This document shows, piece by piece, positions 22,014 to 27,109 of a stretch of DNA of 27,109 bases. Both the position numbers and the translations under genes were made by a program. This stretch comes from a virus. Where the stretch lies: IMG/VR virus record IMGVR_UViG_3300032242_000300, positions 1-27,109 of that record. One strand, 5' to 3'. The notes under the pieces are model-generated. The model worked only from the letters and a program-made list of their open reading frames with translations, did not search any database and was not told where the DNA came from. Numbering within the stretch: the first letter of the stretch is position 1; each line of letters starts with the position of its first letter.

Positions 22014-23959
22014 GCTGGCAAATACTTATCTGCCCTAGTGTTTTTAGCAACTTTATCTTTACCTACGGTTTTACCACGAGCGGCTTGAATTCTGTCCATC
22101 ATTGCATACAGTTTACGAGCCCCGGCTTCAGTAGAGCCATTGCCAATTTCAGAAACTATACGTGCAGGCACCACAAATTCACCGTCGGCTAAACGTGCAG
22201 GTTGCTTTTTGCCAATTACAGCAGGAATCGAATCAGATACGCCATCCCCCGGCCCGCGAAGTAAGCGCCCACCATCAGAATAGCCACCCAAGTTATATTG
22301 TGCATCGGAGAGTCCCCCCATAGCCAAACCTTGCATACCACTAAGCCCTTTTGTCATTCCAGCTTTATGGGTGTCTCGAATTTCTCTTTCCCTCTCAATA
22401 GCACGCATAGTAGAAATGTCGTTCTTTTCTTGCGCTTTAGCGTATGCCGCCTCAAGAGAATCATCTAGCGTTGTTCTGTATGGGTCTTCTTGCGCATCAC
22501 CGCCACCAGCCATATGGTGTTTAAAGTATGGGGACAAACCACCACGGGCTTCACCGCCTCCATCACCGCCGCTACCAGAACTACCACTTCCGCCGTCACC
22601 AGAAGCTGACCCACTACCTTCCCCACCAGTATCACTGCCCATACCATTAGAGCCTTCGCCAGCAACGCCAGCGACGCCAGCGGCAGAGCCCAACCCAGTT
22701 GCAGCAGCAACATCACTATTGGAGTCCAACCCGTTTACTGCATTGCCTGAATTTACGCTTGTAGAAGATAAAGCAGACATAGCGGCATCCGCAATCGCTG
22801 CCGCTACAGGAGAAACAGATTGATTAGATAGGGCATAGCCAATATCTCCAATGACTGAGCCCGTCGGGGAACCATTATTAGAAGATGTAGTTGCAGAGGT
22901 AACATCGGAACTACCGCTGACAGGCTCATAAGGAGTTCCACCACCAGCATAACCCATCAAACCGCCGCCTGCCGCTTTTGCTGCGGGATAACCCGGATAT
23001 AGATTTGCTGCCTCTTGATCTGAGAGCGCTGTATATGATGGATTGAAATAAGTGTTCTCTACACCCTTAGCACCTGCCGCTGGAGTCGGCGTTACCATTC
23101 CGGGACTAAATCTGTAATGCGGTACAGACTGCTGTTTTCCAGCCGTAGACGCGGGTAAAGTTAATCCGTTTGTTTTTAAACCTTCAGCAGCAACAGGGGC
23201 CAAGGCAGCGGCGCCTAATTTAGCCAAACCCATGTAACTGCCACCACCAACTGCTTTTAGCTTGGACGGATCATCAAATGCAGACTTAGCACCTTGATAC
23301 ATCGCATCTAAACCAGTAGGAGCAGGTGCCGCTTGTGCCATAGATTGCGTCATGGCGTTATCACGGATAGGTTGAATTTGTTCTGGCGTAAGTGCTTGTA
23401 GTTGATTTTGGGGCGTCAACGCGTTTTCCATCTGCGCCCGTGTAAGGTCGGTACGTCCAACGAGTGAATTTTCAGCCGCTTTTTGTCCTACTTCTTGGTT
23501 AGCCATCTCTAAATTACGCGCTGACACCGCTTGTTTTTCCGCTTCTTCCGCTGCCTGAGTAGCGGCATTTGCTGTAGTTGTTCCCGCTTCTGAAGTACCA
23601 AGACTTCCTAACCCGCTAGCTAATCCAGCGCCACCATAAGCGCCGAGTCCAGCCATCAAGCCACCCATTAACCCTTTATTTGGATTCATTAGGTAACTGC
23701 CACCGCCGACGATCAGGCCAGCCATCAAGGGATTAGGAACACCCATAGCCATTAATCCTGCACCTGCAACCATAGGCAGGATAGAAGACAAAAAGCCCGC
23801 TTCGGGCAGTCCAGTATGTGGGTTTATAGTTAGTTGGCCCCCGTGCGTCATAGCCAAAGTGTTAAGGTTTTTAACCTCGTCACGAGACATGTGGACGAGT
23901 ACATCGTCGGGTCCGCGACCTTTAGACGCTAAATGTTGGGCAGCAAGTTGTAGGCTCAT
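22010..23959 (-). CDS. Glycine-rich virion protein with hydrophobic N-terminal segment (649 aa)
   Basis: The start at 23959 has GAGG 5 bases upstream. MSLQLAAQHLASKGRGPDDVLVHMS opens a soluble domain of about 50 residues, followed by a long Gly/Ala/Met hydrophobic segment (about 55-120). Residues about 427-471 are an almost pure Gly/Ser/Asp linker. The C-terminal part, GPGDGVSDSIPAVI (569-582), ARLADGEFVVPARIVSEIG (588-606) and GARKLYAMMDRIQAAR, is a module I know from the ends of several phage tail or ejection proteins. Glycine motifs (GGGLMGYAGGG and similar) recur through it. It is probably an internal or tail-associated structural protein. The exact role is unknown. Confidence 0.7.
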   Translation of the reverse strand: MSLQLAAQHLASKGRGPDDVLVHMSRDEVKNLNTLAMTHGGQLTINPHTGLPEAGFLSSILPMVAGAGLMAMGVPNPLMAGLIVGGGSYLMNPNKGLMGGLMAGLGAYGGAGLASGLGSLGTSEAGTTTANAATQAAEEAEKQAVSARNLEMANQEVGQKAAENSLVGRTDLTRAQMENALTPQNQLQALTPEQIQPIRDNAMTQSMAQAAPAPTGLDAMYQGAKSAFDDPSKLKAVGGGSYMGLAKLGAAALAPVAAEGLKTNGLTLPASTAGKQQSVPHYRFSPGMVTPTPAAGAKGVENTYFNPSYTALSDQEAANLYPGYPAAKAAGGGLMGYAGGGTPYEPVSGSSDVTSATTSSNNGSPTGSVIGDIGYALSNQSVSPVAAAIADAAMSALSSTSVNSGNAVNGLDSNSDVAAATGLGSAAGVAGVAGEGSNGMGSDTGGEGSGSASGDGGSGSSGSGGDGGGEARGGLSPYFKHHMAGGGDAQEDPYRTTLDDSLEAAYAKAQEKNDISTMRAIEREREIRDTHKAGMTKGLSGMQGLAMGGLSDAQYNLGGYSDGGRLLRGPGDGVSDSIPAVIGKKQPARLADGEFVVPARIVSEIGNGSTEAGARKLYAMMDRIQAARGKTVGKDKVAKNTRADKYLPA

Positions 23960-23993
23960 TTTTGCCTCGTAGATGGGGGGTTAATCGAGTTTA

Positions 23994-24257
23994 TCATGCC
24001 TTAACCCTTAGCGGGTAGCTTGTTGCGACTCCACCAGATGTATCGTAGTAAACATCACCTGAGCGTAAAGTAGCAAAATTTGCTTGTGTCGGCATATACT
24101 TTAAATCCAAGTTAATGGAAGTAGCACCAATCGGTCCGGGGTTAGTTAGTTGCGTAAAAAATAACCGCAAAATACTGTTTAGTTGGTCTTGAAACTGCCG
24201 TTGATATTCTTCTGGAGCTAACGGTAGGTTCGGCGGGGTTACGTTTAGTTGTGCCAT
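23994..24257 (-). CDS. Small virion-module protein (87 aa)
   Basis: The ATG overlaps the stop of the large beta-rich gene by one base (TAATG). The product begins with a Pro-rich stretch (TPPNLPLAPEEYQRQFQDQL), continues as a helix (NSILRLFFTQL) and ends in beta-like segments (SGDVYYDTSGGVATSYPLRV). Proteins of this shape are common between neck/tail genes of podovirus-like phages, where they are usually unnamed structural components. I assign no precise function. A 34-base gap follows before the next gene. Confidence 0.7.
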   Translation of the reverse strand: MAQLNVTPPNLPLAPEEYQRQFQDQLNSILRLFFTQLTNPGPIGATSINLDLKYMPTQANFATLRSGDVYYDTSGGVATSYPLRVKA

Positions 24258-26848
24258 TAGCGACGTCCATCCGGTCTGATGTCAATACGAGGAGCACCCA
24301 ACTGCCATGTCGTTCCGACTTGATTAGAGGAAATCTTCATAGCCATCTGGCGACCGCGCACCCGCGTATAGACTTGACCTGTAAATTGGTCTACCGTGTA
24401 TGTACCGACGCGAGATACATTGGCGTAGCTTGTGCCACCAACCGACTGGTTAGCTGCTTCGTTGGTGTTGTTGTACCCAGAGCCAGAGTTCTGCATGGGC
24501 AGAAGATAGAACGTAACTTTCGGAGTAGTCCCAGTAGTAGACGAGCCACGGAACGTAAGGTCGGGCAGTAAACGCCAAATAAATCCAAAGTTGTTTCCAT
24601 CTCCAATATCAAACTCGGATGAGGTAATGTACGCCTCGATAGGGAGCGTTGTTCCTGTAGTGTTGTCATCAATACCGTACTCGTGATATACAAGATTATT
24701 GGCGTAAGTTGCAGCAACAGGGTTTGTAATTAGCCCAGAATCCAGCCATGCTGTTCTAGCCATCGTGCCGTAAGCCCAGACATCCTCGGCGTAGTTATAC
24801 GTCACGTAGCGGTCAATAGTTGTAGAGTTAGCGGAACAATAGAACCACCAGACTTCATTAAAGCCTTCGTTAGTACCAGCAAAGAACTGTGCTTGTTGGT
24901 CTAGGTTAATATCACCATAAATGAACTGACGCAAATCACAGCGCAAAGTCTGCACCCGTCCGTCGTATTTATAGAACTTGTCTACACCCATCCAGTAAAT
25001 AACGCCCGACGCAATGATGGCAGTGTTATATCCGGCTAGGGAGATGTTGTCGCCTAAGAGTTGTGAACCCCAGACGTACGGCGCTCCGAGGTACTGTAAG
25101 GAGTACAGAGAAGTATCTGTAAATACAACAATCTCTTGGCGAGTTTGCACTGCGGTAAGAATCTGTGAGCCATGCGATAGGCGGATGAATCCAGCTTGGT
25201 TAGTAACCGCTGGTGTCCAGTTTGTAACAGACTCTTGGTCAGACCAACGAATCAACATAGGGTCTAAATCGCCACCGCCATAAGGCGTACAACCAAACGC
25301 AATAGTAAATCTGCTGGCATCCGAGACCATTACGTTATTTACGTAATCAGGAACATTTGACGCCCCATACATGGATGTAACAGGGATACCGTGTTGGTAT
25401 ATGGTCTGCGTGCCTGACTGGGTTCCAGTCAATACGATTAAGTCCCCGCCGTATGTGGCAGATATATTGAAAGAATTAGATGCGAAGTTGTTTACATAGT
25501 ATGTCGTACCAATAGACATCCCAGTCGGCACGGTTCCAGTACTAACTATCTGAATAGCCGTAGCATTAGTCAAAGTGCTGATGGTTGTAAACGTCGCTGG
25601 GGTATAAATCGTGATAGTCCCAGAACCTGTAGTAGTCAAGTTGATAGCCGCACCACCAACGGTCGTCGCAAGTTGCGCTGTAGCTGCAACAGGGTTAATT
25701 ATGTAGTAGACAGTGCCAGCCACTAAAGGTGAAGGCAGAGAAACAGTTGATGTAAATTTAACAGGCGTTCCAGCCGCAATAGCCGTGGAGAACGTGATGT
25801 ATTCTGTACCTATAGTAACGGCAGAAACAGTCTGCGAGTTGATATTTATACTGACACTAAGTCCAGTTGGGGTAACGTAAGCATTCCAGTAGTAAAGTGG
25901 GCCACCACGATAACCAAAGATTAAATCTTGACCGAAGTTGTTTTGATACCAGATACGAGCAGGAGCAACACTAGCCTGACCTGAACCCCAAGAACCTGAA
26001 CCCCAAGAACCCGCGCCCCAGCCAGTTAGGGGCTGTGATGAGTCATATCCAATAGGGATTTCATAGTTGGTATTAACTGTTGTGCCGCCGTTACCTGTGT
26101 CATACACACCAGCCGCGACTGAGGTAGTAATAGTGAATGAGTTAGCATCAACTTTAGTAATAGCAAAACTGTTGTTTAATACCGCCGCAGTTAACCCACT
26201 ATTTACATACAAAGAGAAAGTTCCAGTACCAGCAGAGGATGTAGAAATAGCTGCACCACCAAGTGTGTTGGTGAAGTTAACCGTAGTACCAGATACAACC
26301 TTGATGTAATACTGTGTATTCTCAGCCAATCCTGTAGGAAGCGTGCCACCCGAAGATACAGTAAGAATAACTGGAGTGTTAGCGGCAAGTGCCGTAGTCA
26401 ATACAAAGTTAGTCGCTGTAGACCTAGTAAATGTCTGGGTACTTAGAGCCACTGCACCAAGGAAGTTAACGTAATCCCCTGTCGCGCATCCATGTGCCGA
26501 ACTAGTAACAGTTACTGTTGTTGAGCCATTTGTTGCTGCAAATGGACCACTAAGCGTTACAAAAGATCGAATCGGCGTAATGTCGTTATATGCGCCACCC
26601 TGCTCTACATAAAACTTTAAGTAAGTGCCCACTCCGACGTAGACTATCCCGCTTAGGGAAGCCCATGACCAAAGAGAGCGGCATGTGCCTGAGTATGTAT
26701 AGCCAGAAATCCTTGACCAGCCACCGATTTTCTCAGGCGTGCCTTGGCGGAAACGAATTTTGTCGCAGTCATACCACCCACCCTCGTTGGTGTAACGGGT
26801 GTTTTCCTTGTTTACACCGGGCTTGAGTAGTAGTTTCTGTAATGGCAT
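24257..26848 (-). CDS. Large beta-rich tail/neck protein, possibly DNA-stabilisation type (863 aa)
   Basis: The N-terminus, LKPGVNKENTRYTNEGGWYD then IRFRQGTPEKIGGW, and the C-terminal repeats rich in W, Y and G (SDQESVTNWTP, VWWFYCSANSTT) suggest a beta-propeller-like neck or tail tube protein. Packaged-DNA stabilisation proteins of the P22 gp10 type are the nearest guess. Inserted between about 95 and 485 is a Thr/Ser/Gly-rich region with three 45-residue repeats (170-214, 371-415, 440-484) and the element GWGAGSWGSGSWGSG (276-290). These resemble FCCH-like beta domains seen in other phage tail proteins, from memory. No obvious ribosome site precedes the ATG, and the gap to the previous stop is 1 base. 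Confidence 0.7.
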   Translation of the reverse strand: MPLQKLLLKPGVNKENTRYTNEGGWYDCDKIRFRQGTPEKIGGWSRISGYTYSGTCRSLWSWASLSGIVYVGVGTYLKFYVEQGGAYNDITPIRSFVTLSGPFAATNGSTTVTVTSSAHGCATGDYVNFLGAVALSTQTFTRSTATNFVLTTALAANTPVILTVSSGGTLPTGLAENTQYYIKVVSGTTVNFTNTLGGAAISTSSAGTGTFSLYVNSGLTAAVLNNSFAITKVDANSFTITTSVAAGVYDTGNGGTTVNTNYEIPIGYDSSQPLTGWGAGSWGSGSWGSGQASVAPARIWYQNNFGQDLIFGYRGGPLYYWNAYVTPTGLSVSININSQTVSAVTIGTEYITFSTAIAAGTPVKFTSTVSLPSPLVAGTVYYIINPVAATAQLATTVGGAAINLTTTGSGTITIYTPATFTTISTLTNATAIQIVSTGTVPTGMSIGTTYYVNNFASNSFNISATYGGDLIVLTGTQSGTQTIYQHGIPVTSMYGASNVPDYVNNVMVSDASRFTIAFGCTPYGGGDLDPMLIRWSDQESVTNWTPAVTNQAGFIRLSHGSQILTAVQTRQEIVVFTDTSLYSLQYLGAPYVWGSQLLGDNISLAGYNTAIIASGVIYWMGVDKFYKYDGRVQTLRCDLRQFIYGDINLDQQAQFFAGTNEGFNEVWWFYCSANSTTIDRYVTYNYAEDVWAYGTMARTAWLDSGLITNPVAATYANNLVYHEYGIDDNTTGTTLPIEAYITSSEFDIGDGNNFGFIWRLLPDLTFRGSSTTGTTPKVTFYLLPMQNSGSGYNNTNEAANQSVGGTSYANVSRVGTYTVDQFTGQVYTRVRGRQMAMKISSNQVGTTWQLGAPRIDIRPDGRR

Positions 26849-26849
26849 A

Positions 26850-27109
26850 TTACTTTGTATGATATTCGGTTTCTGTCCAAATGCCGGGTTTGTATTTTCC
26901 TTCTGGCTTATAAATTGTCAACTCTTGCTGGCGCATCTCAGGTGCAAACGATATGTGCATCCACCGACCATACTCGTGAATCATCTGGTCAAACTCAATT
27001 CCAGCCTTTAAAACAAGCTGACATAGTTCGTAAGGAGTATGAGCAGAAGAAGAGCAGTCAATAGCCCAACCGTCCATGTGGCTGGATATCTTAGAACCAC
27101 CAACAGCCA
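26850..27109 (-). CDS. M15-family zinc peptidase, C-terminal part (5' end outside window)
   Basis: The frame is open from the right edge to TAA at 26852-26850, giving about 86 residues. SSHMDGWAID carries the His and Asp zinc ligands of the SxHxxGxAxD motif, and IHEYGRWMHIS supplies the third histidine of M15-type (Peptidase_M15_3) peptidases. These cleave peptidoglycan cross-links. Phage members act as endolysins or as virion-attached wall openers. Placement directly upstream of a neck/tail gene allows either, and no holin or spanin is next to it here. The tail IYKPEGKYKPGIWTETEYHTK is an extra extension after the catalytic core. Confidence 0.85.
   Translation of the reverse strand, partial: AVGGSKISSHMDGWAIDCSSSAHTPYELCQLVLKAGIEFDQMIHEYGRWMHISFAPEMRQQELTIYKPEGKYKPGIWTETEYHTK

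Noticed and set aside
22371-22823. 150-aa plus-strand ORF with many Pro and Ser
   Set aside because: It is antisense to the Gly/Ser-rich linker of the 649-residue virion protein, whose codon use creates it.
1-27109. tRNA genes, diversity-generating retroelement, toxin-antitoxin pair, insertion sequences
   Set aside because: I found no cloverleaf candidates, reverse transcriptase, paired toxin/antitoxin genes or transposase with terminal repeats.

Overview
This window is part of a tailed double-stranded DNA bacteriophage genome (Caudoviricetes), probably from an uncultivated environmental phage. It holds a family A DNA polymerase, a primase-helicase fusion, an SNF2-type helicase, a RecB/Cas4-like nuclease and a DUF3310 protein beside a block of very large virion proteins. 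Nearly all of it codes, and neighbouring genes overlap by 1 or 4 bases at most junctions. No capsid, portal, terminase, RNA polymerase, integrase, tRNA or CRISPR is visible, so host and lifestyle are not settled. The virion genes look podovirus-like, but that is inference. No stretch longer than 300 bases lacks a gene.

Left half, plus strand (1-12346), early and replication module. It opens with small proteins of unknown role, including duplicated and chimeric ones, and an NrdR-like zinc ribbon protein. A DUF3310 protein follows, then the 619-residue DNA polymerase (proofreading exonuclease plus polymerase, leucine at the Pol I 762 position) and more small genes. Next come the nuclease with a predicted iron-sulfur cluster, an HNH endonuclease, two related small proteins and the SNF2 helicase. 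A 158-base gap at 7464-7621 follows. It carries a perfect-consensus sigma-70 promoter, with a palindrome over its -35 box, and an RNA leader that can fold into a 13-bp stem. This promoter heads a second transcription unit: two small proteins, a putative ssDNA-binding protein with a zinc site and acidic tail, a helix-turn-helix protein, the 939-residue PrimPol-helicase and a small basic protein.

Right half, minus strand (12347-27109), virion module, read right to left. It holds an M15-family peptidase cut by the window edge and a large beta-rich tail or neck protein with three 45-residue repeats. An 87-residue protein, a 649-residue glycine-rich virion protein, a GNAT acetyltransferase and a 751-residue Gln/Gly/Ala-rich virion protein follow. 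The last is a 2318-residue giant protein with an HExxH metallopeptidase motif, probably an internal or ejected protein. The two modules converge stop to stop at 12346/12347 with no base between them.

The replication genes form a plausible near-complete phage replisome (polymerase, primase-helicase, SSB-like protein, nuclease, accessory helicase). The most unusual features are the regulated leader RNA, the shuffled small-gene family, and the repeat architecture of the giant and tail proteins.
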